Shown here piece by piece: positions 43,901 to 54,870 of a stretch of DNA of 64,000 bases. A program made the translations under genes and the position numbers. The DNA lies in NCBI GenBank assembly GCA_947396885.1, contig OX377202.1, positions 74,186,643 through 74,250,642 on the forward strand, read 5' to 3'. Source of the stretch: Heligmosomoides polygyrus polygyrus. Lineage: Eukaryota > Nematoda > Chromadorea > Rhabditida > Heligmosomidae. Position 1 is the stretch's first letter; every line of letters starts with the position of its first letter. The notes under the pieces were generated by a model. It was not told where the DNA came from. It was given only the letters and a program-made list of their open reading frames with translations, and made no database searches.

Positions 43901-45520
43901 TCCTAATGGACCGCAAAATGGCCTTGAATCGTTGGCAAAACTCTTCGAGGAAATCTCGACGGTAGAGTATACCCATCCAGCCATTCCTTCTGCTTCTCCC
44001 TTGTACGGTCCCGTTCAGAAAATAACAAATGGGGAAATGTTGGGGAGGGAATGGGAACGCTAAGGAGACAGAAGCGGCTTTAAGGAAGATGAAGCCAGGC
44101 AAGGCAACAGGCCCTGATGATCTAGCGGCCGATCTGTGGAAGTCCAAATCCTGGTACCGAGCTGAGTGGCTGACGATGTTGCGGAGAAGAAAGTACCTGA
44201 CAGTTGGCAGAGCACGGCGATTCCGATTTGGAAGAAGAAGGGCAGTCCAGACTGCACAAGCTACAGTCTAATTCGCTTGCTTTCGCATAGCATGAAGATC
44301 TTTGAGCGAATTGTTGATGGACGCATCCGTGACGTCGTTCAGCTTTCTACCAACAAGTTTGGCTCCGTACCTGGGTGTGACACTATCGATGTCATACACG
44401 CGTTCATCTACTTATAGAAGGGCACCGCGAGAAACAGAAGTCCATACATTGTCCATTTTGCCTTACTCGACTTGGAAAAGGCCTTCAATCGCGTTCTGCG
44501 TGAAGTGATATGGTGTGCTTCAAGACAGCATAACGTTCCCAAAGAGCGTATTGAGTGGATGCGGCTACTTTACACTTGTCCGAGGAGTAGAGTCCAAGCG
44601 CCAGCAGGCACGTCGATGGAGTTTCTCTCTGTCGGAGTACGTCAAGGTTCTGCGCTCTCCCCACTGCTCTTTATCGTCGTTATGGATGCTATATCACGTG
44701 ATCTTCAGAGGCCAGCCTTTTGGACCTTGCTTTATGGTGACGATGTAGTGCTCGATTGCGAAGATAAGATTGAACTCCAGCGGCAGGTACAAGCTTGGTG
44801 CGATCGCTTGGAGAGATTTGGACTCAAACTTCAACTTCATGTCAAAAAGACAGAGTATATGACGAAGATGAGTCTAGCTCCATTAAGGTAAATGGCATTG
44901 AGCTGCTACGTACTTCGATATTCATGTACCTAGGATCAGCAATCGCGTCCGATGGCGGTCTACTCGCTGAATGCAACTCAAGCGTGAGTGCATGCGTGAG
45001 TCCAAATGGCGCTTATTGACAGGAGTGCTCTGCGACAAAAAGATACCAGAGCGGCTTTAATCGAAGATCTACAGAGCAGTCGTCTGACCAGTAGCTATTT
45101 ACGGAGCTGAGTGCTTGCCCGTCGCTAAAGAAATTCAAAGGCGCCTCAGCGTAATGGAAGCGAAGATGCTGCGGTGGGCGGGCGGAGTTACACGTTTGGA
45201 CCGTGTGCGCAACGACTCCATTGAGCAAAGATTTGGTGTCATCCCGATAATTGAGAAATTGCATGTAGCTCGCCTGAGATGGTACGGCCATGTTCTTTGC
45301 GCAAACGGTGACACTGTCCGAAAGACTAGCCTTAATATCGAGGTGCCCAGAAAGCGACCACGAGAGAGGCCAAAGCAGCGCTGGCTTGATACGCTGCATC
45401 AGGACTTGAAGATGGCTGGTTACACCCAGATCAGGCATTTGATCGGGAAAAGTGGTGCCAGTATTCCAGGAAAGGAGAGCTGACAAGAAAGCGGGACAAA
45501 CGCTGAAGAAGAAGAGGAAG
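40891..45520 (+). mobile_element. RTE-like retrotransposon with 11-bp TSD and nested Tc3-like element
   Basis: AAGTCAATATT flanks it at 40880-40890 and 45521-45531, and the 3' end is GAA-rich (CGCTGAAGAAGAAGAGGAAG). Without the nested transposon it is about 3.0 kb. The endonuclease starts ATLNVGTLTGR at about 41277 and holds IIVAGNLNRHLG. RT blocks are MKPGKATGPDDLAADLWKSK, LDLEKAFNRVLREVIW, GVRQGSALSPLLF and LLYGDDVVLD (Gly-Asp-Asp where Ala-Asp-Asp is usual). The C-terminus includes RLRWYGHVLCANGD and PRERPKQRW. Several frameshifts inactivate it. Confidence 0.85.
42066..43668 (-). mobile_element. Tc3-like transposon with doubled terminal sites
   Basis: 1603 bp, flanked by TA (42064-42065, 43669-43670), ends CACTGCGACCAGAAAGTATA and its complement. 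A second copy of GACCAGAAAGTATAGGGACA lies 185 bp inside the left end and its complement 183 bp inside the right end. Minus-strand transposase: MGRGSMLSIEEQAQIKALRD (start 43371), IRQISTQLGRSKNVISKFLR (HTH), then IFSDEKRFNLDGPDGNRFYW (Asp 1), WVFQQDNVPPHAS (Asp 2) and SPDMNPMENIWGYL (Glu). The order and motifs are those of C. elegans Tc3 transposase. Frameshifts near 43105 and between 42529 and 42769 break it. Confidence 0.88.
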
Positions 45521-45531
45521 AAGTCAATATT

Positions 45532-45944
45532 TTTAATAATTCAGTCATTTTCTGACCAGGGACTAACCTGGAAATATGTATTTTCCTTTGATGAAAACAC
45601 TCGAGGATAGATGCGATTATTTCCCTTTCCTGAAAATTAGCCAAAATTGCCATTGCAGGAAGACTTGTTTACTTCAATGGTGGACACTGCAATGGTCTTG
45701 TTTTTGATTGTTATTGAAACCATCTACCTTTTCTAAAGTATAACGCATTGTTTTGCTTCCTGCTTATGTTATATGTTTTCCGCCACTGTTGCTTTTGTTT
45801 ACTTTTTGATTCTTATTCGCCTTGCGATTTATTTTTATAATTTGCATGATTTTATGATTTGTGCTATTAATTACGCTATATTTAATTTGCTCAGCTTTTC
45901 TTGTTGAACTACGACCTGCAGTAATCTATTGTATCGCGAGAGCA
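45532..45944. other. Intergenic stretch, nothing recognised
   Basis: AT-rich sequence to the right of the RTE target site. No supported feature. Confidence 0.3.
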
Positions 45945-46270
45945 CAAGTTGTCTCTGTGCCTTACGCTCATCGATCTGAAGAATGCATTCGGCAGTCCAT
46001 CGGAGCTGAAGCGGTAATAGAAGCCCTGCTCATCCAGTACGTTCCTAAACAGAGGCGGTACGACATAGTTTTGCTGATATTTAATGAAACCTTACTGCTC
46101 TTCATATTTGAATACGTGCATGCCTCAACGGCCTGAAAATCTTGGCCAGAAAGACCTATGCAAAATCCAACGGTTTGCTGACAGATCCATCGAGGGTTTC
46201 AACGTTACGCAGATATATCAAGAAGCGCTGTTGTGTGCTTTTTACTTTACCAACGAGAACGCTTTTTAGG
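45945..46270 (+). mobile_element. RTE-like reverse transcriptase fragment
   Basis: CLTLIDLKNAFGS, then after a one-base frame change IGAEAVIEALLIQYVPKQ, correspond to [20 protein letters not shown] and [12 protein letters not shown] of the element at 50084-53429. Only the block around the first RT Asp survives. Confidence 0.5.
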
Positions 46271-46703
46271 TAGTGCTCATCAGGCTTCATTTAGCAGGGT
46301 TCTATTAAGGACAACATTCATACGATGCCGACCTATTTAGTGAACGTGTAGGCTCTCATTATTTTTTTAACAGAACCGAGGATACCCAAGCAATTTTCTC
46401 TATCCATGTTTGGAGTCAAGTGAATACCAACTACATGAGTACATAACTTCTCTGAAATCTCCTTGACATGCTCATGGTACTATATAGCGCACGCGGCCTC
46501 AAGCGGTAGCCAACGCGCAGTCGCGTTCAAATTAGGGCTCCGTCATCTAGGAAGCATGTCAAAACTAAATTGTTTTCGGGGGGGGGGGCTACTCCTAAGG
46601 TTTAAATACTCGCTAAGAAAGAACTTCTGCACCGCTTGCTCTTTAATATTGGGGCTGGCAAAATTGCCTTTGTAGAGCAACTCTGTTTTATAGTTGAAAT
46701 ATA

Positions 46704-47545
46704 TTAGGTTGTATCGAATTAAATGGCACTGGCTCGCGCCATTTTTTGGCGCGTCTTTACGCGTTTGATGGGAGGCATAGTGATGTTGATGAGGACAAGC
46801 TGAGAGATGTGGTAGAGGAGGATCCACACAAAGGTACCAGGGAGATAGAGAAGGTTCTTGGCGTCAGTCACAACACAGCTGCCCGGCTTCTGAAGGAAAT
46901 TGGAAAGACCAAAAAGCTGGAAAGGTGGGTGCCTCATGAGCTGTCTGAGGAGCAAAGAAACCGACGATATGAGATCTCGTCCGCACTGCTTCTACGGAGC
47001 GAAACGGACCCATTCCTTGATCGCATCGTAACCTGTGACGAGAAATGGATAATGTACGACAACAGACGACGATCGGCACAGTGGGTGGACAGCGATGAGA
47101 GCCCCAAGGCTTTTGCGAAGCCGGAATTGCTCCAAAAGAAAGTAATGGTGACAGTATGGTGGTGTTCGCTGGGAATTAATGCTCGCCCCCATGTAGCACG
47201 AATGACGTTGCAGAAATTGAATGAGCTGAGCATTGAAACTCTACCACATCCTCCGTTTTCTCCCGACCTCTCCCCAACAAACTACCATTTCTTCTAGCAT
47301 CTTGGCGACTTCTTGGTAGGGAAAATATTCAAATACCAACAGGATGCCGAAAGTGCCTTCGAAGATTTCGTCAATTCCAGAACTTCTGATTTTTAAGCTA
47401 CTGGGATAGGAAAGCTTGTGTCATGTTGGCAAAGATGTGTAGAATCAGAAGGTTTTTATTTCGATTAATAAGCTCGCCTACAAGCCGAGATATTAACTGT
47501 TTAAATTTACAGTGGTTCAGTGCCATTTATTTCGTTACAACCTAA
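46704..47545 (+). mobile_element. Internally deleted mariner (fourth family)
   Basis: 842 bp with near-perfect ends TTAGGTTGTATCGAATTAAA and the complement of TTAGGTTGTAACGAAATAAA, TA at 46702-46703 and 47546-47547. The ORF 46746-47297 has the second HTH (EIEKVLGVSHNTAARLLKEI), IVTCDEKWIMYDN (Asp 1), VMVTVWWCSLG, then directly ARPHVARM and PFSPDLSPTNYHFF. The first HTH and the block with Asp 2 are deleted, and the third Asp is Asn. It is non-autonomous, but its intact ends could still be mobilised in trans. Confidence 0.85.
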
Positions 47546-47547
47546 TA

Positions 47548-48499
47548 ATACGGATTTTTGCTCCTTTTGGAACAAACTTCTAACGAAAGCTTTAAATCCA
47601 CTATAAGGTCTTTTAGAAATCAGATTTTTCCTCTTACCTTCGTACTTTTCCTTTTCCATAAAGCACCTCAGATTCGCCCGTCCTGTTCGTTTTTTAGCTC
47701 GGTGATGTCGGTTTCTACTATACTGTAGGGGGGCGACACTTGTTTCCATGGACAATCGGCCTTGATTAGCTTGAAAATGTTCGCCTGTTTTTTTTCCTTA
47801 TGTGGCGCGTCTTATGATGTATTCAATAAATAAATAAATATCCTGGGCTGCGACCATGATCTCTTCTCTTTGTGGTTCCTGGTTTTTCATAAGGCGCACA
47901 TAGGGCAAGAACGAATCAAATGTCCTTCAAAAGGACTAACATTTTGTCCCTCCACAAAGACAAAAGTTTCTAACAGCTTCTAGCCATCTTTCAGACACGA
48001 TGCACACTGACTCCGATGAAGTGATACTATCCGTCCCGATTCAGTACTAGCCACTGGATCGGACGCCGGTTCTGGTAATTCGAACCTGTCATTTCCTTCA
48101 AACTCGTTTAAAAGGATTATGCGTATAATGACATTTTTGCGCTCGGTTCTTAGTATGCTCCGGATATGAACAGTTTTAACAAGAACGGACTTTCGGAGGA
48201 TGCAAACCACTGATTTGTCTTCGGATCTCTAAATCGGGATGGGACATCGGATTTCTGATTAGACTCAGCTACCTGGAATATCCGAGAATTCGATCTGGCG
48301 AAAACCAATCCTATTTGAATCTATCGATCAATCTGGGCTTTTTAAGAGTCCTTTTGTTTGCATAATCCTCTTAACCAGATTTTGAGAAGAATGTCGGATC
48401 CGAAGTATCGCGTCGGACCCGATGCCTATCCAGTACCTCTTCTGGGTTCTAACTAAGAGTAGTTAGAGTGATCTGTTCAGACGGCGGACTAGTTATTTC
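47548..48499. other. Intergenic stretch with AAAT tail
   Basis: At 47819-47841 ATTCAATAAATAAATAAATA looks like a plus-strand retroelement tail. I cannot identify a body upstream. Nothing else is supported. Confidence 0.35.
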
Positions 48500-48980
48500 A
48501 CATGCTGAGCTCTCGAAAAGCTCCTCTTTTAGAGAATGGGGAACGCCCCACTAACTGCTTCACGACCCAACTCTCGTGTACTCTGCGAATGCGTCGCTCG
48601 GTCGCGTTGCTCCCCCTCGGTCCGCATTCCGTGTACGCCTTCTCCGGCCACCGTGGCGGTGTGCAGCTCCGAACTGGGCCATCGATTTCTTTCGCACGTC
48701 CAGGGAAGTTCGTCTGAGAGGCCACTTAGCGGGATCTTTGCTCGGCGTCGAATTCGTGAGCTGCCAACGTGGTCTCCGATCAGCTCGAAGCAGTTCCCTC
48801 GAATGCTTCGCTGTGCTGCGCGGAGCACTGTTTCGTCGGAGGAGCGTGCCTCGAGTAAAAACACCCAGTCTGCAGAGGTTTGTTCAGGAATATACGCAAT
48901 CCTCGGCCCGCTCTTTGCCACCATAGAGTCGTGGCTAGTCGGGCGCTGATTCGAACAACTGTTCACAGGCGAATTCCGCC
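48500..48980. other. GC-rich island open in several frames
   Basis: Frames are open on both strands (48536-48949 and 48576-48926 plus; 48529-48987 minus). None shows a recognised domain, and codon choice does not clearly favour one strand. It could be a leader region of a retroelement or a decayed gene. I call no product. Confidence 0.3.
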
Positions 48981-49889
48981 AAGGCAAACGTGCATGCAGA
49001 AAAATAACACTTGAGCAAAATCGTTGGTAGACTCATTATTTGGTAGTCGTTGTATCATAGGACGATTCGTTAGACGGGAGATTTCTGCGGTGAAATCTTA
49101 GCAAACCTGTTTTCAGGCCGGGGATGTAACTGTAAAGGGTGTTTTATAGTCATCGTCACGACCGACTACAATCATCGTGATCACCGCTACATTTCTGTTG
49201 CACTCAAGAGCAGCACTAGTGCATTACACACTACAGGCGAAACCATTTTCTCTCGGTGTGGACGCCTTCTGTTTCCTATTTCCCTGAAGTCGATCTGTTT
49301 TTCTCCTCGAACCGTGCGTGGCCCTGCTCTGAGGGCATTTAAGAGCCTAGCGAGAGCTTTGATCGACGAATAAATGTCTTCCTAATACATGAGATTGCGG
49401 CAGAGTTTGCGAAAAGCTGCTGGTTCCAGCGCAATGCAGTGGTGGTGAAAGAAAAGAAAACCCAGCTTTTACATGGCTTCGACAGTCCTACTTATATGAA
49501 AGTGTAGTGTGTCCGATCGTCACAACTGGAGGGGGGGGGGCACGGCGTATTGACGATACTCAACGATTGATATTCAATATTTATTGATCAATATTTCTAG
49601 AATAGCAGCTTCTCTTCGTGACCCTTTCTAGATTGCCCCACTCGAAGTAGCTAGGATGGTCTTCCTGCGGAAACCATGGCATAAGTAGATGGCAGCAACA
49701 TTTGATGATAAGAAGTTTTACCTAAAGCGAAGCCGTCGAGAAGCTGTCAGTGCGGCCGACAGGCCGCTCTGACGGCTGATATTGTATAAGACAATTTTGG
49801 TAAACTTATGAGTGTTAGAATAGTTGTTGTAAACAAAGTTGGTTCATAATTACTCCACTAGCTAAGAAGCATTGAGTGTCCGTGAAATG
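48981..49889. other. Intergenic stretch, nothing recognised
   Basis: No exon or element end found. A 10-G run lies at 49531-49540. Confidence 0.3.
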
Positions 49890-49970
49890 GGCACGTGGTA
49901 ACACAGTCGGACGAAGCGCCGGCTGCCAGGTGCAGCCCGGAACAAGGTTCCTGGTTCTGATCCAGCTCGG
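49890..49970 (+). repeat. tRNA-like sequence
   Basis: GGGCACGTGGTAACACAGTC, a GC-rich stem region (GCCGGCTGCCAGGTGCAGCC) and GGTTCCTGGTTCTGATCC resemble a tRNA-derived SINE head and the sequence at 21375. A complete clover-leaf is not convincing. Confidence 0.35.
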
Positions 49971-50083
49971 ATCAGCTGAGCCGTCAACCTCTTCCGGGAT
50001 GGAGTATTGGTACCAGGCATATCTACTGTGGCCGAGCCATGGATTTGTCTATCTTTTTCAGCCGCAGCTACGAATGCCCACGT

Positions 50084-53000
50084 CACCTGTCACCTGTCAC
50101 CTGTCGTCCCGTTGATCATCGAATTGCTCGAGCGGGTGCCAGCAGCGTCTCCATTCGTCCCTGTCGCGTGCCAGAGTGGTCCAATGGATCCTCCTCGCTC
50201 GAGGGACACGAAGAGCGTCATATCGGTCGTTCAGGGCTTTCACGAAGAAGTCCGACCAACGCGTTGGTGGGCGTCCTGGTGTTCTTTTGACATCCCGTGG
50301 AATCCAGTCGGTGATGGCTCTCGTCCAGCGGGTGTCTGCGAAGCGCATTACGTGGCCGGCCCACCTAATTTTCGACAACTTGGCCCACGCGACAGCGTCT
50401 CTGATCTTCGAGCGTCGGCGAAGCTCGGAACTCCGGAGGCCTTCTCTCACTTGCGTGAGTCGTTTCACTCCGAGCATCGTCCTCTCGATTCCACGCTGCG
50501 CGACGCTGATCGCGTGTTCATCCTGCTTTCGTATAGCCCAGGTCTCTGAGGCGTATGTTAGGGCAGGAAGAACAGTGGAGTCGAATAGGTGGGCACGGAG
50601 TCGGACGTTCTTCGTCTTCTTCGCGACTTCTTCGACGCTCTTGAAAGCTCCCCAAGCCGCTCTTTTCCTCCTGCTCAGCTCTGGTGCTAGGTCGTTGGCC
50701 ATATTGACTACGCGACCCAGATACACATAGCTGGAGCATTCGGAGATGTTCGTTCCGTTGAGCGAGAATGGGGCATCAGAAACCCATCCGTTCCTCATGA
50801 ACATCGTCTTCGTAAGATTCAGCTGCAGTCCAACGTTCCCACATACACGATCGACGTCGGCCAGCATTCGTTCCGCCTGACTGATGTTCGGTGTTATGAG
50901 CACGATGTCGTCAGCGAAGCGAAGATGGTGCAGTTGCCGGCCGTCGACCTTCACTCCCATGTCTTCCCATTGATGACGACGTCGTTGTAGAATGGAGAGA
51001 TCTTGGTCGTGAATCCACTGTACAGCTCTCGAAGGACTCTGATGTACTGAGTAGGAACACCCTGAGTGAGCAGGGCGTCGATGACCGCTTCAGTTTCGAC
51101 AGAGTCGAATGCCTTCTTCAGGTCGATGAACGTAAGGCACAGCGGCAGCTTGTACTCTCGCGACACTTCGATGAGCTTCGTAATGGTGTGTATGTGGTCG
51201 ATCGTGCTGAATCCTCTCCGAAATCCTGCTTGTTCGCATGGCTGTCCTTCGTCCAGCGTTCTACTAATCCTATTCAGGATGACTCGAGTGAACAGCTTGT
51301 AGACTACGGACAACAGGCAGATCGGGCGATAGTTGCCCATGTCGTGCACGTCTCCCTTCTTGTACAGCAAGACGGTCCTGCTGGTCTTCCACTGAGATGG
51401 AACCTTGCATTCCGACAGGTAACGTGTGAAGAGCCGCGCCAGGGTGTTGATGAGCGTAGGCGGGAGGTTCTTCAGGTGTTCGGGTCTGATCCTGTCGGGA
51501 CCAGGTGCTGTACGTTTCTTCACCGACGAGATGGCGTGTCGGATCTCGGAAGGGAGAACAGAGGGGACGACGTATCCATCCTGCGGAAGATGGCATGGGG
51601 GCAGGTGGACGTGGCTATCGAAGAGATCGGAGTAGAAGTCGTGGATGACCCTCTCCATGGTCCTTCTGGAAGAGGTGACGGTTCCGTCGGGACGTCGGAG
51701 AGCGGTCATCTTGTTCTTGAAGTTGGCGAAGTTCCGGCGGGCATTGCGGATGCTCAACCCTGCCTCTGCAGCTTCAGCCAACACTTCCGCGCTTCTCTCC
51801 TTAAGATCCTCCTTTATCGCCTCTCTGCATAGCTTCGCAAGCTCAGACGTCAGTTGGTAGTTGCCTGACGCTCGTGCTGCTCCACGCTGGCGTATCAGCT
51901 CGAGAGTTTCCGGAGACAGACGTCTCTTGGTGGTCTTCAAGCTCTCGGCTCCCTTAGCACTATCGTGGAGATGGTGCACGAAGCGGTCGTATTCCTCGTC
52001 GACGTTGTCCATGACGGCATCTTCCCAAAGACCGGCAAGAGAGGTGTAGAGGTGCCAGTTGATGGTAGTTCCTGGACTCCTCTTCTTGAACTTCGCGGCG
52101 TTCTCTCCTTGACGCGAAAAGCGGAACCTTGCGCGGAGGAGGCGGTGGTCCGATCCCATGTAGAACTTGGGGACAACGGAGACGTCGGTCAGGCAATACT
52201 TGCGATTGAAGATGATGTGGTCGATCTCGTTGTGGAACTGGCCACCGGGAGATTCCCAGGTCCATCGTAGGGAGGGAGGCTTCTGGAACTGCGAGTTTCC
52301 ATGGATGGTCTTGGTCGACATGATAAACTCAGACAGCCTTTCACCTTGCTCGTTCCACTCCAAACCGTGGGTTCCGATGTGAAGTTCTTCCGGCGACCTT
52401 CGCGGTCCGATTTTGGCGTTGAAGTCGCCGACGATCACCTTGTAGAAGGTGTGATCTTCTTTATAGAACTTCTCCAGCTCCACTTAGAAGGCTTCGACCT
52501 CTTCGTCGTCGTAGTCGGATGTTGGGGCATACGCGACGAATACAGTCAAAGCTGGCACGGAACCGCATCGCTTCAGTCGCAGACGTCCGATTCGGCTTGT
52601 CAGAGACTCGTACGAATCGATGTTCATGGCCAAGTGCGTGTTGACGAGGACACCAACGCCGCCTACTCCTCTGCTGTCGCATGTTCCGAGGAACAGTTCT
52701 TCTCCGGAGTCGTAGGCGGCGTGCAGGGGGTGGTGTCTTCTCGTCTCGGTCAGTCCGATGACGTCGTACTTGATCTTCCTGGCTTGCATCATCAGGTCCT
52801 CGACGAATGCTTCCGATGCAAGCGTGCGGGCGTTGTAAGTACAAATCGTCATCCTAGTCCTTCTCAATTTGCGCAGCCTGGTTAGGCCCTGAGATTTTAG
52901 CAGCCTCTCCGTACTCGTCCTTCCCATCGCTGCAGAAATGGGGGCTCTTTCGGGGTCAGGGGAATGAGGCCCTTTAGTGCTGCTGTGTTTGACTGGAATA

Positions 53001-53429
53001 CAACACGGGTAGCTAGTCAGGCTCTGTCGTGCGGGCGGAGTACTCCGGGCAGCCAGCCAGACTGCCCGAAGGGACGGGGCGAGACTTAAGGCGGCCTCGA
53101 ATCGCCTTACATGTACTCCCAGTCTACCGAGTGCAAGCTTTTGGCCGAGCCGACACAGTTACAATCCGCACAGTCACGGACACATCCACGCACTCTGTGC
53201 ACGAACATGCCGCTCCCACGCACAAGGAACGCATCGACCCGACACAGCAGGAGCAAGGAGTCCATCCCCTGCATCCCACCTGCGTCTCTGGGCAGTACAC
53301 GGTCGCATTTGGTTCGCGTTTAATTCCCCTATCCACCACCCGGGGTCGCGCCACGTGGCCCTGCGACAAGCGGCCCGAGATCCCTCTTAACAAGAGAGCC
53401 CGAAGGCTCTCTATCGAGGGAGATCCGTG
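50084..53429 (-). mobile_element. Full-length RTE-like retrotransposon with 12-bp TSD, inactivated
   Basis: GAATGCCCACGT is present at 50072-50083 and 53430-53441, and the element between is 3346 bp. Minus strand: a ~500-bp leader; endonuclease from 52927 (TRMTICTYNARTLASEAFVE, GLTETRRHH) to a TAA stop at 52484; then 52483-50951 (VIVGDFNAKIGPRRS, HRLLRARF, TAPGPDRIRPEHLK, FIDLKKAFDSV); then 50960-50097 ([23 protein letters not shown]). The RQG..SP block expected between FIDLKKAFDSV and FADD is missing, and the frame changes there. The 3' UTR is very short, with a CAGGTGA-type repeat tail. Confidence 0.88.
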
Positions 53430-53441
53430 GAATGCCCACGT

Positions 53442-53879
53442 ATAACTAAAAATTATTTTTTAAATTCATGGATTTCGCTTTTTCTCTATAGTTAATGTGC
53501 CACCTTCCTCAATCAGCCCTTCAAACGCCGCTTCGTTCCTTGTCATCCAAAGGATTTGTTTCAATCCACTAGCCATATCCCACTGCGCACGGAGAAAAAG
53601 TTTACTCCTGAGCGGTCTCCACGGAGCGTACCAGTGTAATGAGGCTCCTGAACCCGCTCGGGGACGCTTGGGTAGGACGTTCTGAACTTTTTATCCATTG
53701 TATGATTCTAACATTCCGGTGGCTGCGTTAACTTCAAAAGGTTCCTCGTTTTGATAGTACAGGCACGTTTAAAAAGTCGTTTTGAAGGTACGTTTAAAAA
53801 TTTTTCTGACATTTGAGCGGTATGGAGTGCGCCATGCGGTCGTCTGCAATTTTGCCGCCTTACGGCTTGCGAAAAATGC
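53442..53879. other. Flank right of RTE insertion, nothing recognised
   Basis: No supported feature. Short ORFs only. Confidence 0.3.
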
Positions 53880-54395
53880 AGGGTGTCCTTAAAGAATGTA
53901 GGTACTATTTTAAAGGTTCTAGCCTTGCTGCTAGTGAAGCTTTTAAAGATGTTTGAGACTCTTATGAAAGAACAGGGTGTTGGGATTTCTAAGGCGCGCA
54001 AATGCTTAGGATTGCGCTAGTCCCCGTCTGAAACCTTGTATTTTGACTCGATTGACCGTGCTGGGCTGAATGCTCGTTATTATACAAATACTGACATTAC
54101 TTGGCCACATGAACCTGTGCTGTGCTTCTTTTAACGACGTGATAGTCAAGCTCTGAACATTAAAAGAAGCACAGCACAGGTTAATATGGGTAAGTTGTAA
54201 CAAGATTGTAACAAGCATTCAACCCATGCATAAAGGTTGAAATGCAGGGTTTTAGGCGGGGAGGTGGCGCAATCTTAACTATTTATACGCCACAGAATGC
54301 TCGCTATCCAATGCTTTCATAATACTCTCAAACATCTTCAAATGCTTCACTAGCAGCAATGTTAGAACTTTCGAAATAGTCGTTGCAATTTTTTA
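53880..54395. mobile_element. ~515-bp foldback element
   Basis: The halves are complementary along most of their length around a centre near 54145. CTGCTAGTGAAGCTTTTAAA (left) pairs with the right-hand TTCAAATGCTTCACTAGCAG, and AACCTGTGCTGTGCTTCTTT pairs with AAAGAAGCACAGCACAGGTT. It has no coding capacity. A third, single arm lies at 54700-54870. Confidence 0.65.
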
Positions 54396-54464
54396 GGATG
54401 AAAAGATAAAGGACAGCGTCACTAAATTCTTCTTAGGACGCGCCGCGCATCGACTTCAACGAGA

Positions 54465-54665
54465 TACCGTGGGGCGATTTGGTTGCGTATTTGGCCATAC
54501 ATTGACTTGCGGTGGCCATCCGGTGAACAAGTCAGCGCTCTATCCTTCCCGACATTATGGGGATGGAAGGCTTAGTTTGTCTGGTGGAAATCCGAACCAG
54601 GGACCTGGTATCGGGTACACGCGACAGCCGTCACCTCCCCGAATGCGCTACACGCGCCCATTTTT
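54465..54665 (-). mobile_element. tRNA-derived SINE (family 1) copy
   Basis: Minus strand: GTGTAGCGCATTCGGGGAGG (A-box region), GACGGCTGTCGCGTGTAC, CCCTGGTTCGGATTTCC (B-box), then AAGCCTTCCATCCCC, GGGAAGGATAGAGCGC and ATGGCCACCGCAAGTCAATG. This is the clearest of the four family 1 copies. It sits between the foldback and its third arm. Confidence 0.62.
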
Positions 54666-54699
54666 ACGATACCCAGCTTTTTTCGCTAGCCGTGGAGTG

Positions 54700-54870
54700 T
54701 GTTTAAGTTTTATACCTTAAAAGAAGCATAACTCAGTCGATACGGCCACTTTGTGGAGATATTGTAAAAAGTATTCACGCGAAAAACAATCGATCGAGTG
54801 TAGAATTCAAGGTTTCAGACGAGAGCATAGTGCCATCCATACCGCTCATATGTAAGGCAATTTCTGTTTT
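54700..54870 (+). repeat. Single arm of the neighbouring foldback
   Basis: TTAAAAGAAGCATAACTCAG, CGATCGAGTG and CAAGGTTTCAGACGAGAGCA follow the same order as the complement of the left arm at 53990-54140 (AAAGAAGCACAGCACAGGTT, CAATCGAGTC, CAAGGTTTCAGACGGGGACT). It is clearly diverged and has no partner arm. Confidence 0.5.

Noticed and set aside
51188..52885. Plus-strand ORFs up to 214 codons across 50.1-52.9 kb
   Set aside because: They are antisense shadows of the minus-strand RTE endonuclease and reverse transcriptase.
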